A stretch of 33,893 bases of DNA from Candidatus Omnitrophota bacterium (GTDB lineage: Bacteria; Omnitrophota; Omnitrophia; Omnitrophales; Aquincolibacteriaceae), in the NCBI GenBank assembly GCA_016930235.1, contig JAFGHI010000042.1:66550-100442 (forward strand), in the 5' to 3' direction. The translations under genes and the position numbers were made by a program. Each line of letters begins with the position of its first letter. Positions within the stretch are counted from its first letter, which is position 1. The notes under the pieces are model-generated. The model was given only the letters and a program-made list of their open reading frames with translations, searched no databases and was not told the origin of the DNA. Below, one piece after another: positions 24,758 to 33,150 of the stretch.

Positions 24758-26080
24758 ATGCTTACCCAAATCGTGCATCGAAAAAAAGATACAGGGAGAA
24801 AGTGTTTTTTCTTTTCATGGATTCTACTTTTCTGTTTCTTTACCTTTGCAGGAAGTTCTTTATGGACTGCTTATGCAGATCCTGATGATAGTTATTTGGA
24901 TATTCCGGATGAGTCCCTGCAGGAAATATCCGACATAGAGCAAGCACCGATAACAACAGTTCCTGGTTCTACTCCAGTTCAGGAGGAGACGCCCCTAGAT
25001 GACATGACTTCAAAAGTTATAAGTTCCATAGAAATCTTTTCGGACAATGACGCATCAAGTATCCAAGAGGTTTTGGTTCCCCCAACGGTAACAACTTTGG
25101 TGAGCAATGCCGTTGTCGAAACGGTAACAACGGAAATGTCAGCTACTACGACGGCAGCGAAAGTTTGGACCGTTGATTGTACCCTGGATGTTGCCAGAAC
25201 GAATGATGGCTTAATTCGAATCAGTGTTCGAGGTGATTCCGGAGATTCTGACGTTTTGGAATCCAAATATGTGACGGTGGTTTGCACCGCTTGCGGTGAT
25301 GGGCGCGTTGACAGTGCCTATGAAGAATGTGACGATGGCAATACGATGGACGGAGATGGATGCACAGCGACTTGTGTTATTGAGGAACCGCCGCGGCAAG
25401 CCCGATGCGGTGACGGGATTGTGGAAAATAATGAAGAGTGTGATAATGATATTGTTCCAGAAGGGGCGACACCCCTTTCGGGAGACGGTTGTTCGTCCAC
25501 ATGTCTTGAAGAGCGGTGTGGTAACCAGCGTATCGATGCTGGCGAGGAGTGCGACTTAGGAGATGGGATGAATGGTGCGGATGGGAGCACATGTTCCGAA
25601 GATTGCGAAGTTGTTCAGCCGCCTTCATGCAATAATGTTGTGCCGGTGGCTCCGATAGGTGATTCCATTAAGGGTTATCAAGGATCTGTCACATCGCCGG
25701 ATTATGAAATTAATATTTCAAATCAGACACAAGGCGTTTGTTCCGTCAGTCCTAGTAGTGGGATCGGAAATATATCTTATCAAGTAACCTTTGCACAGGG
25801 AGTCGCGCTTGGTGCCAAGTGTTTGTATGATATTAAAATTGCCACAACGGGTGAATCGTGTTGGAATTACGAGATTGAAGCAACCAAGGTAACGGGGCTG
25901 TGCCCGGTTGGGACCACAAAGAAAACCTGCAAAAAAGCATGCCCGGCAGGTGATGTCTTGGCGCCGGATAACCATTTTGAAGAAATGTGCGGTGCGAATA
26001 ATGATCAATGGATTGTTTCTGCGGCCAACTGTGAATGCTCGACAGGCAACTGTGTTTTGAAGGATTGTTTCACCGCATAA
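24758..26080 (+). CDS. Secreted cysteine-rich protein with three DUF4215 repeats
   Basis: 440 residues. A signal peptide with an extended basic N-terminus is likely cut after AYA at 40. Residues 41-178 are threonine/serine/valine-rich with many 'TTV' steps, possibly a stalk. Three DUF4215-type repeats span about 179-283 (CGDGRVDSAYEECDDGN..., CGDGIVENNEECDND..., CGNQRIDAGEECDLGDG...), the last two diverged. A beta-rich middle region with spaced cysteines and a cysteine-dense tail (about 380-440) follow. ATG 24758 has AAAGAGG upstream. Disulphide-stabilised extracellular location is inferred. Function unknown; related by promoter and repeats to the next gene. Confidence 0.8.
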   Translation: MLTQIVHRKKDTGRKCFFFSWILLFCFFTFAGSSLWTAYADPDDSYLDIPDESLQEISDIEQAPITTVPGSTPVQEETPLDDMTSKVISSIEIFSDNDASSIQEVLVPPTVTTLVSNAVVETVTTEMSATTTAAKVWTVDCTLDVARTNDGLIRISVRGDSGDSDVLESKYVTVVCTACGDGRVDSAYEECDDGNTMDGDGCTATCVIEEPPRQARCGDGIVENNEECDNDIVPEGATPLSGDGCSSTCLEERCGNQRIDAGEECDLGDGMNGADGSTCSEDCEVVQPPSCNNVVPVAPIGDSIKGYQGSVTSPDYEINISNQTQGVCSVSPSSGIGNISYQVTFAQGVALGAKCLYDIKIATTGESCWNYEIEATKVTGLCPVGTTKKTCKKACPAGDVLAPDNHFEEMCGANNDQWIVSAANCECSTGNCVLKDCFTA

Positions 26081-26095
26081 CAGGATGGAATAGGT

Positions 26096-26152
26096 AGCTA
26101 GTTTAAAAGTCAAATTTCTTACCAGGGGTAAACTATATTTCTTCACTCTAGC
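26096..26152 (+). terminator. Nested inverted repeats, possible terminator
   Basis: TAGTTTA (26099-26105) pairs with TAAACTA (26129-26135), and outside it GCTAG (26097-26101) can pair with CTAGC (26148-26152), overlapping alternatives. The inner right arm is followed by TATTTCTT. AT-rich, so only a weak terminator candidate after the first cysteine-rich gene. Confidence 0.35.
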
Positions 26153-26250
26153 CTAGGAGCTTTTCTAAACATACCTTATGAAACTGCCGAATGATTTAGA
26201 AGATAAAGAACCTAAGAAGAAAGATAATTTAGAAATTGATGGATTGCCTT

Positions 26251-26289
26251 TTGACTCCTTGGCAAGTCGAAGTTACACTTTAAATGTAA
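26251..26289 (+). promoter_or_regulatory. Promoter of the 14-repeat cysteine-rich gene, with shared start-site element
   Basis: TTGACT (26251-26256), 17-base spacer, TACACT (26274-26279): the same hexamers and spacing as before the first cysteine-rich gene. TTACA (26273-26277) and TGTAA (26285-26289) form a perfect inverted repeat with a 7-base spacer covering the -10 and likely start. The leader to ATG 26332 is about 45 bases, with AAGGAAGG as ribosome-binding site. Confidence 0.65.
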
Positions 26290-26331
26290 GATTCGAGCAC
26301 CTAGCTTGAGGAAAAGGAAGGATTTGCACAG

Positions 26332-27999
26332 ATGGCGCAGAGAAAGCCGTGGGTATCAGGCTTGAGGGGTCGATGTGTTTTTATATGCGTGGCGGTATTC
26401 TTCTGCGTAGTTGTGCTTACCTTTTCTCAAATGGCGTATGCGAAGAAAGCTTCCGATGATCTGTCTGTCGAATTAGCCCCGCAGGTTGTTCCCTTGCCTC
26501 TTTCACGCGGAGGTGCTTTCTCGTTGCCAAAGTGCGGAAATGGCATGGTTGAAGGGGAAGAAAGATGTGATGATGGAAACCTTTTCCGCGGAGATGGTTG
26601 CGATGAATCTTGCAATTATGAATGCGGTAACAGGCGGCGTGATGGGAATGAGACCTGTGATGATGGTAATAGGAGTTCCGGGGATGGGTGTGATTACCGC
26701 TGTCAGCTGGAATGTGGCAACAACAGACTGGATGCGCTGGAAGAATGTGATGATGGGAATATCAATTCCGGGGATGGTTGTTCGTCTAGCTGCAAATTTG
26801 AAGAAGTGGAGGACGAGGAAGAGGATCTTTGTGGTAATGGGAGATTTGATGTCGGCGAGGAATGCGATGATGGAAATCAAAGCGATGGTGATGGGTGTTC
26901 TTCGTTCTGTCGTTTGGAGGAAGAAGAAATCCTTTGCGGAAATGGGATTCTCGAAAAAGGTGAGGCCTGTGATGACGGAAACCTCCTGGAAGGGGACGGA
27001 TGTTCTTCCGATTGCGAGGAAGAGATGGATCAAGCCAAATTGGGAGGGGAACCCTTGTGCGGCAATAATGAAGTTGATGAAGGGGAAGCATGTGATGATG
27101 GGAATGCAGTGAGCGGGGATGGTTGCGATAAGAATTGTCAGGTTGAAGAAACATGCGGGAATGGGAGATTTGACCCTGGAGAAGCCTGCGATGATGGTAA
27201 TCAAGTTGCAGGGGACGGTTGTGATGCTAGTTGTCAGCTCGAAGCTTATTGCGGCAATAATATTGTTGATTTTGGGGAAGAATGCGATGATGGGAATAAA
27301 AAAAGCGGGGACGGATGTGACGCCAGTTGCAAGGATGAGCCGTTCTGTGGGGATGGCCAATTGGACGCGGGCGAAGAATGCGATGATGGGAACAAGAACA
27401 ATGGTGATGGTTGTAGTTCATTGTGTGATATTGAGCCGGCGTGTGGGAATGGCCATTTTGATGAAGGCGAAGAATGCGATGATGGGAATCTAGTTGCTGG
27501 TGACGGATGCAATTCGAATTGTATCCTCGAAGGGTGTGGAAATGGGATTTTAGAGGCAGGAGAGAATTGTGACGATGGAAATCTCGTTGCAGGAGATGGT
27601 TGTTCTGCTTCTTGCAGCAGGGAGTATTGTGGGAATGGTTTTGTGGAGGGCATGGAAGAGTGCGATGATGGCAATATGGCCTCCGGAGACGGCTGTTCGG
27701 CCGCTTGCCGGATTGAAGTTCAGGAGTGTGGAAATGGGATTGTCGAGGGGGGCGAACAATGTGATGACGGTAATTTGTTTGCGGGAGATGGTTGCTCGCC
27801 CGGTTGTCATATTGAGATACCCGTGTGCGGCAATGGCGCCGTTGAATTAGGGGAGCAATGTGATGATGGTAACACAAGCAGCGGTGACGGTTGCAGCGCA
27901 GCTTGTCAGCAAGAAACATGCGTCGTCGATATTTGCTGTGATGCTGATTTGCGTGCGGGTGAATCTACGATAGTGACAGCAACAACAGTCTGCTCCTAA
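26332..27999 (+). CDS. Secreted protein of 14 tandem DUF4215 cysteine-rich repeats
   Basis: 555 residues, with a signal peptide likely cut after AYA at 37, a short spacer, then 14 consecutive repeats from Cys68 almost to the C-terminus. Each repeat follows CGN-x5-7-GE-x-CDDGN-x4-GDGC-x3-C-x2-E, about 31-40 residues with four cysteines. Acidic inserts (EEVEDEEEDL, EEMDQAKLGGEPL) lengthen repeats 3 to 5. The tail (CVVDICCDADLRAGES) has three more cysteines. There is no membrane anchor, lipobox, LPXTG or PEP-CTERM tail. DUF4215 repeats occur in large surface proteins of several phyla; the role is unknown. Dense Asp/Asn suggests metal (calcium) binding, an inference. A rod-like disulphide-rich surface protein is likely. 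Confidence 0.85.
   Translation: MAQRKPWVSGLRGRCVFICVAVFFCVVVLTFSQMAYAKKASDDLSVELAPQVVPLPLSRGGAFSLPKCGNGMVEGEERCDDGNLFRGDGCDESCNYECGNRRRDGNETCDDGNRSSGDGCDYRCQLECGNNRLDALEECDDGNINSGDGCSSSCKFEEVEDEEEDLCGNGRFDVGEECDDGNQSDGDGCSSFCRLEEEEILCGNGILEKGEACDDGNLLEGDGCSSDCEEEMDQAKLGGEPLCGNNEVDEGEACDDGNAVSGDGCDKNCQVEETCGNGRFDPGEACDDGNQVAGDGCDASCQLEAYCGNNIVDFGEECDDGNKKSGDGCDASCKDEPFCGDGQLDAGEECDDGNKNNGDGCSSLCDIEPACGNGHFDEGEECDDGNLVAGDGCNSNCILEGCGNGILEAGENCDDGNLVAGDGCSASCSREYCGNGFVEGMEECDDGNMASGDGCSAACRIEVQECGNGIVEGGEQCDDGNLFAGDGCSPGCHIEIPVCGNGAVELGEQCDDGNTSSGDGCSAACQQETCVVDICCDADLRAGESTIVTATTVCS
26533..27918 (+). repeat. Tandem in-gene repeat array, 14 units of about 93-120 bases
   Basis: Degenerate DNA repeats encoding the DUF4215 units. 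The best-conserved core is TGTGATGATGGNAAT (CDDGN), recurring about every 99 bases. Units differ mostly at third codon positions and in spacer length, so this is an old, diversified array rather than a recent expansion. It is coding sequence, not a CRISPR array. Confidence 0.9.
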
Positions 28000-28051
28000 G
28001 GCCTCATAAAGAAGTCGTATCCGCTACGCAGTGAGGATAGAATAACAGTTG

Positions 28052-29521
28052 ATGATGAGAATTTTAGAGAAGATTCGGTTGTCCGCTCAATCCCTGCAGC
28101 GTGTCCTTACTTACTTGCTGGTTGTTTACCTGGTTACTTTTTTTCTTACATTGGGCGCTGATTATCCCGGGCACTTATTTTTTCGGGAAATTTACGGTGC
28201 TATCTTATTTGTTCTTTTGATCGGCGTTTTTTGGCGGGATTTCAGGTCCAACAGGAAATATCATTTGTCCGTCATATATTTTGGCCTCTTTGTTTCCTAC
28301 GAAGTGTTCCGTATGGCTTATGCTGCTTTTGCCCTCGGGACGGGTGTCCATGAGACATTGCATTTGCCGCTTTCGAGATTTATGGAGGTTCCTTTTCGAT
28401 GGGGCTTCTATTTTATTTATTTTTTCGTTTGTACATTTTGCTTTAAGAAAAAATCGGATGTCAAGATGCTGATGAATTGGATGGGATGGATGTCGGCTTT
28501 CTTGGCTGTCAATGCCATACCGGCATTGCTGATGCGGCCAGGAGAAATACCCTCGGGCTATTTATCCGAGGGCCGTTTTCTTTCTTTTTTTTATCCTACC
28601 TTTTATGTTTTTGATTGGATTCCTCAATATATCCTTAGCATTCATTCCCAGCCGAATTTTATTGGAGATATCGTGGGTTTTGGGTTCTTTCCAGCTCTCG
28701 GGCTCATTTTTTATAAAATATTTGAAATCAAAGATATTTCAAAAAGGGCAAAGGATCATCCAGGAGAAAAGATGGATTCAAAGGAGATTCTATATCTGGG
28801 TTGGAGGATGTTCTTTGCTTTTCTCATTGCAGCGGCTGTTATTTTGTTATTATCAAGAGGAAGCATTGTTGCGTTTTCGGGAAGTTTAATTTTCTATCTT
28901 TTATTGTTAGGCATTAAATTTCGACATAAGGGTGGTCTCGTTTTTGTTTTATTAATTACAATGATCATGGGCCTATTTCTTTCGATGTCCGTGAATTGGG
29001 GTCAAGTCAAACGGGAATTTAAAGCACTGAAGATTGAGCAAGAGGGGTGGAAGAATGATCCTAACCACGATGTCCGCTTGAGCCGGAGTATCTATACGAA
29101 TCGGGCGGGCGCGCAACGGGCGTGGGCTATTTATAAAGCGCACCCCCTTTGGGGGGTGGGAACGAATGGTTATCGATCGCTGTCGGAAACATATTCCAGG
29201 GGAGGGGCTTGGGATTCGTTTCCTGTTGCAAAATTCCAGGCGATGAATCATTACCTGCAGTTGCTTGCTGAAGAGGGAGTCGGCGCCTTTCTCTATTTCC
29301 TTTTTTTGTTTGTCTATTTTTTTGAAATGATTCGAGGGATGATGCGCGTTAAAAGCCGATTCCAGTTTCTGGCAGCACTATCTCTCATGGCTCCCGTATT
29401 GATGGTATTTTCTCATGCATCCATCAATGATTTGATGCAGCGTTTTTCGACGTCTATGTTAGTTTACGCGACCATGGGGGCAAGTCTGGGCGTTTTACGG
29501 GAAGATTACGATCATCATTAG
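28052..29521 (+). CDS. O-antigen ligase / Wzy-like or O-glycosyltransferase membrane protein
   Basis: 489 residues with about 11-12 hydrophobic segments, of the O-antigen ligase (Wzy_C) family. Members polymerise O-antigen, ligate it to lipid A core, or transfer glycans to proteins (PglL/PilO type). The periplasmic loop carries the usual features: HPLWGVGTNGY from His364 and NHYLQLLAEEGVGAF with His400, matching the HN/NH-x-YLQLLAE-x-G motif. Arginine-rich VRLSRSIYTNRAGAQR lies just before. The ATG at 28052 (or the TTG at 28049) follows GAGGA by 11-14 bases. It lies 52 bases after the 14-repeat gene, so it may share its transcript. Which of the three activities applies cannot be decided from sequence. 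Confidence 0.83.
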   Translation: MMRILEKIRLSAQSLQRVLTYLLVVYLVTFFLTLGADYPGHLFFREIYGAILFVLLIGVFWRDFRSNRKYHLSVIYFGLFVSYEVFRMAYAAFALGTGVHETLHLPLSRFMEVPFRWGFYFIYFFVCTFCFKKKSDVKMLMNWMGWMSAFLAVNAIPALLMRPGEIPSGYLSEGRFLSFFYPTFYVFDWIPQYILSIHSQPNFIGDIVGFGFFPALGLIFYKIFEIKDISKRAKDHPGEKMDSKEILYLGWRMFFAFLIAAAVILLLSRGSIVAFSGSLIFYLLLLGIKFRHKGGLVFVLLITMIMGLFLSMSVNWGQVKREFKALKIEQEGWKNDPNHDVRLSRSIYTNRAGAQRAWAIYKAHPLWGVGTNGYRSLSETYSRGGAWDSFPVAKFQAMNHYLQLLAEEGVGAFLYFLFLFVYFFEMIRGMMRVKSRFQFLAALSLMAPVLMVFSHASINDLMQRFSTSMLVYATMGASLGVLREDYDHH

Positions 29522-29535
29522 AGGTTAACCAGTTT

Positions 29536-30870
29536 TTATTCCTGAATCAGGTAAGAACTCTCCATGACTTGTTTTGTTTCCTTTTTGACTTCAATGGCGG
29601 CCGCCATGCAGGCTGTATAGTCGGCAAAATCCTTTTTTGCATTTGAAACACCTGCCAGCGAAATTGCGATGAGAGGAAATTTAAACATGACCTCTTCTCC
29701 CGTTTGTGTCTGGCGCCGTCGGTCCAAAGCAAGCGTATAACCGCGCTCGAAGTCCTCTTTTTTGTATATCGTACGGACTACATCGGGTGAAAAATGTTCA
29801 CAGACGTATTCAGCGATGTCTTTCGCGTGTCCGGGCCGAGTAATGATAATGAAATCATCTCCGCCTTGATGCCCGATGAAATCATCGGCAGATCCCTTTT
29901 CCTCGACCGCTTTTTTAAGAAGGGCAGCCGTGTTGGAAATGGCTCGATCGCCTAAAGCCAATCCAAAATGGTCATTGAAGACTTTGAACCGATCAATATC
30001 AACGTGGAAAAGGACAAGCTTTTGTTTTTCGTAAATTCTTTGGCTGAGTTCTCTGAAAATGCCTTGATTGCCCGGCAATTGTGTCAGCGGATTGGCATCC
30101 TCGGCTTGTTGTTTCATTTCTTTTAAGGCAAGGCTCATGCGATTAAACCGGTGTGCAAGTTCCTCGATCTCGTCACCCGTATGAATTTCGACTTGCTTGC
30201 CTAGATGACCCTTAATGATTTCCTGGGTGACGGTGTTGATTTCCCGGATAGGTTTGACGATGGATTTTGCCAGCCCATGCCCGATAGCCGATCCTGCGAG
30301 AAGAATTAAAATGAGCATCAAACCTAATGCCCATCGTGAAGCTTGCAGGGCATCTTTGATGTCTGCTAAAGAGAAGAGAATACGCGCGATGTAGACTCCC
30401 TGGTTATCGGGAGATTTTAGTGGAACATAGGCAATGAGCTTCTTCGTTTGGCGGTTGACGCGAACATGATAATTCTTACCCGACTGTTTCTGATAAAGAC
30501 TTTCCTCCATGCCTTTGAAGTCAAAGGCGGACCAGACGGAGTTTTCGCTTTGAATAACCGGTTCACGTTTCAGAAGGTCAAAGATTTCAATGTTTTCTAC
30601 GGGGTGGAGATTGATCATAGTGTCAATCATTTCGCGAAAGCTGACAATATCCCCAAGCCCGTGCCTTTCCATGACTTCATTTTGAAGTGATTTTTGGATC
30701 GAATCGAAAGTAAATCGGCTTTGAATTTGATGCAACTCATGGAGAGTTGTAATTTTATTCCATAATTGCAGGGCTGAAAAAGTAACCGCTAAGAAAATAA
30801 GCGGAAGACTAAGCCGAATCATAATCCTCGAAAATAGAGTCGTTTTCTTTTCAAAACCAGTTTTTGGCAT
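29536..30870 (-). CDS. Membrane-bound HAMP-GGDEF protein (putative diguanylate cyclase)
   Basis: 444 residues on the minus strand, convergent with the ligase gene (14 bases apart). Membrane segment 1 is at about residues 16-38, then a periplasmic sensor region of about 140 residues, segment 2 at about 178-200, a HAMP linker (VKPIREINTVTQEIIKGHLG, within 205-225), and a GGDEF domain from about 265. The active-site loop reads GGDDF at 336-340 (GHQGGDDF), a natural variant of GG[DE]EF. FKVFNDHFGLALGD provides the substrate and metal residues. The RxxD inhibitory site is replaced by SADD, so product feedback is probably lost. It likely makes cyclic di-GMP, opposing the HD-GYP protein. Start ATG has GAGAG upstream. 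Confidence 0.88.
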   Translation of the reverse strand: MPKTGFEKKTTLFSRIMIRLSLPLIFLAVTFSALQLWNKITTLHELHQIQSRFTFDSIQKSLQNEVMERHGLGDIVSFREMIDTMINLHPVENIEIFDLLKREPVIQSENSVWSAFDFKGMEESLYQKQSGKNYHVRVNRQTKKLIAYVPLKSPDNQGVYIARILFSLADIKDALQASRWALGLMLILILLAGSAIGHGLAKSIVKPIREINTVTQEIIKGHLGKQVEIHTGDEIEELAHRFNRMSLALKEMKQQAEDANPLTQLPGNQGIFRELSQRIYEKQKLVLFHVDIDRFKVFNDHFGLALGDRAISNTAALLKKAVEEKGSADDFIGHQGGDDFIIITRPGHAKDIAEYVCEHFSPDVVRTIYKKEDFERGYTLALDRRRQTQTGEEVMFKFPLIAISLAGVSNAKKDFADYTACMAAAIEVKKETKQVMESSYLIQE

Positions 30871-31209
30871 GGTTAAATCTCTCGTTTAGGGGTTGATAAA
30901 GGATGATTATTTTTAATCACTATTGATCGTTTTGAAGTTTCATGATAGTACACTTTTTAATCAAAAAATGCCTCTATTTTTATAGAGAGCTAGACCCCAA
31001 AATTGACATAAGTCGTATCATATTGTAAATAAATAAGATAAAACAATCCTCAGCCGATTTCACTTCGTAAGATTATAACGCAATTTCATTATCTCCATGT
31101 CCGATAATATAGATGCGATCAATTTGCATATCTCGGGGGAGTCGGTTATCATTTCTAGTGTCGGTAACTTGTTGCTATAACTGAAGTTCGAAAATCAAAA
31201 GGGCAGTAT
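30871..31209. other. 339-base intergenic region between divergent GGDEF and TPR genes
   Basis: AT-rich and non-coding on both strands. It holds a 6-bp hairpin CTCTAT (30972-30977)/ATAGAG (30982-30987) with a TTTT loop, and a perfect TTGACA (31003-31008). No riboswitch, including c-di-GMP classes, is recognised. No convincing minus-strand promoter for the GGDEF gene was found by eye. Confidence 0.6.
31003..31031 (+). promoter_or_regulatory. Candidate promoter for the TPR gene
   Basis: Perfect TTGACA -35 (31003-31008) with, after 17 bases, TAAATA (31026-31031), a poor -10. It would give a leader of about 170 bases before the GTG at 31210. Plausible but unproven. Confidence 0.35.
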
Positions 31210-33150
31210 GTGAAGGGTTTATACCGCCGCATTTCTATTTTTATTTTTGTTATCATTGTTATTAGTGTGGGTTTCTCTGTCTACACGAATTTTATTGTCG
31301 ATTATTCGCTGGAAGGCCTCGAGACAGCACTGCATTTTACCAATAAGGTTGCCGGAGACACAGACCTCAATACAAGCAGGGTTTATCAAACAATCCTTCG
31401 TGATTTGGTTATCCAGGAAGTTGCCGAGGAGGATTTAGATGTTCAAAAGGTTATTGCCTTAGAACATGCCGAAAGGTCACTTGAAGAGACAGAGGAGCGC
31501 GGTGGTTTCGGCCGAAGTCAATTCTATCTTAAGCAATTTAAAAAAGCTAAGACACCGGAGAGGAATACCCTCTTGCGGCAAGTAGATCATCTTTACAGGA
31601 TACTTGCCGGGTACTATCAGTCTTTCTTGGGTTTTATCCGGTTTCTGCATCAGAAGATCTTTCGCCGCTTTCCTGAGCGGCAGGAATCCTTTGAATATTC
31701 GAGTTTCCTTCTGTTGAATCAAGCAGAAGAAAAAGAGAAGAACAAGGATTATGGAGGGGCAGCGGAATTGTACCGCCGCTACCTTGATATCTATTCCGAT
31801 AGGCCCGATAGGGGGTTTGTGTCGATATCGTTGGCTAATGTTTTGATCAAACAAAGGAAAATCAAAGAGGCTAAAGAGATCCTCAGGCAGATTCAAATGG
31901 CCTTTGCGGGATTGGAAGAAGCTGAAATTGCCAGTGTGGTTATGCGAAGGATTGATGTGATGCAGCAAGTCGATAAAGATATCGGTGAATTATTAAGGAT
32001 GATCCCTCAGTATTATGGGATGAAAGAGGAGAAAATTTTGAAGTTAAGATTGGCGTTATCCTATATCAAATCCTATCGTTTTTCGAGTGCTCGGGAAATC
32101 CTGAGTGATTTAAGCCATTCGGAGGATGAAGAAATACGTCAAAAAGCAAGATTTTATCTGGGGTGGGTCTATAAGCTGGATGCTCAATATGACCAAGGGG
32201 CGGCTGTCTTTCTCGAACTCCTTGAAGACCCCAACTTGGACAAAGATTTAGGGCTTGGGCTTCAAGCCCAGTTAGCCGATATCTATTATCGGACGAACCA
32301 GTTAGGGAAAGCTGTGTCTTATTACCAGGGGTTGTCGCAAGAGGCCCGTAAGCGAGGTGTATCTGGAGCTAAGATCCAAGATACATGGATTGATTTGGCT
32401 GAATTGGAGCAGGCTAGCATCTATTATTTTGATTTGGATAATGAAGTAGAAGCTAGGAAACATCTTGAGAATTTGGAAGAGAATCCTGCTTTTGAGAATA
32501 TCCAAAAGGAGATTGAAGCATCATCGGTGGGAGGGGACGTCAGGGAGAAAATTTTTGAAGCTTTAAAGAATAAAAAAATTGATGTGGCTTTTAGTATGTT
32601 TCAGAAGGTTTTAAGGAATCATCCAAACGACCCGCTATCTCATGGTGGTTTGGCGACGATTTATGTTTTGATGACGGATATCCAACGGGCAAATTACTAT
32701 GCCAAACGCGCCTATGAGTTAGGGGCCGATGAATATACGACGTCGATCTATGCTTATACCGAATGGTTGGTTGGAAACCGTGAAGGAGCAAAAAAGCTAT
32801 ATGAGGAGGCGATTCGGTCAAATCCGCAATATTTTCCGGCTCGTTTTAATTTGGCTTATTTGTTGATCCGAATGGGGGATTACGAGGAGGCGGCTGATAC
32901 GTTGGCTGAGGCGGAAAGAGATTTTCCGAGTTTGAGCAGTGGGATGCTTGCAAAGGTTCGCAATAACATCGGTTGCGCTTTATGGTTCATGGGACAGATA
33001 CAAGGGGCACAAGATCAATTCAGGGCGGCTCTTGAGCTAAATCCAGATTTCGATGTTGCGAAAGTAAACTATGAGAGAACACGAATGAACGAAAATCCGG
33101 AACCTGAAGATTTAAGGGAATCCATGTGGGACCGTGAAACAGCCACTTAA
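31210..33150 (+). CDS. Membrane-anchored TPR-repeat protein
   Basis: 646 residues. An N-terminal membrane segment (about residues 7-27) has a short basic cytoplasmic end, so the rest should be periplasmic. From about residue 170 to the end it is built of helical tetratricopeptide-like repeats; clear units include 'KNKDYGGAAELYRRYLDIY', 'DQGAAVFLELLEDPNLDKD', 'RANYYAKRAYELGA' and 'IQGAQDQFRAALELNPDF'. GTG 31210 is chosen because ATG 31208 is directly followed by a stop, and AAAAGGG lies 6-7 bases upstream. It overlaps the next gene by 17 bases. TPR proteins paired with outer-membrane barrels occur in exopolysaccharide export; the role here is inferred. Confidence 0.82.
   Translation: MKGLYRRISIFIFVIIVISVGFSVYTNFIVDYSLEGLETALHFTNKVAGDTDLNTSRVYQTILRDLVIQEVAEEDLDVQKVIALEHAERSLEETEERGGFGRSQFYLKQFKKAKTPERNTLLRQVDHLYRILAGYYQSFLGFIRFLHQKIFRRFPERQESFEYSSFLLLNQAEEKEKNKDYGGAAELYRRYLDIYSDRPDRGFVSISLANVLIKQRKIKEAKEILRQIQMAFAGLEEAEIASVVMRRIDVMQQVDKDIGELLRMIPQYYGMKEEKILKLRLALSYIKSYRFSSAREILSDLSHSEDEEIRQKARFYLGWVYKLDAQYDQGAAVFLELLEDPNLDKDLGLGLQAQLADIYYRTNQLGKAVSYYQGLSQEARKRGVSGAKIQDTWIDLAELEQASIYYFDLDNEVEARKHLENLEENPAFENIQKEIEASSVGGDVREKIFEALKNKKIDVAFSMFQKVLRNHPNDPLSHGGLATIYVLMTDIQRANYYAKRAYELGADEYTTSIYAYTEWLVGNREGAKKLYEEAIRSNPQYFPARFNLAYLLIRMGDYEEAADTLAEAERDFPSLSSGMLAKVRNNIGCALWFMGQIQGAQDQFRAALELNPDFDVAKVNYERTRMNENPEPEDLRESMWDRETAT

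Noticed and set aside
26178..26309. 43-codon frame starting ATG AAA CTG CCG between the two cysteine-rich genes.
   Set aside because: The only AGGAG is about 20 bases upstream, the product matches nothing I recognise, and it overlaps the shared promoter element of the next gene. Could be reconsidered if conserved.
26533..27918. Regularly spaced DNA repeats that could suggest a CRISPR array.
   Set aside because: Repeats are about 99 bases apart, degenerate at third codon positions, and continuous with one secreted-protein reading frame; no cas genes are nearby.
26503..27919. Long open frames on the minus strand and in alternate plus frames across the cysteine-repeat gene (up to 285 residues).
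   Set aside because: They arise because the repeated codons (TGT GAT GAT GGN) lack stop triplets in other frames. Their products are low-complexity mirror repeats without starts, signals or family features.
30940..30960. TACACTTTTTAA near 30949 as a third copy of the cysteine-gene promoter element.
   Set aside because: No TTGACT at 17 bases upstream (nearest is TTGATC at 20), and no TGTA half of the inverted repeat.
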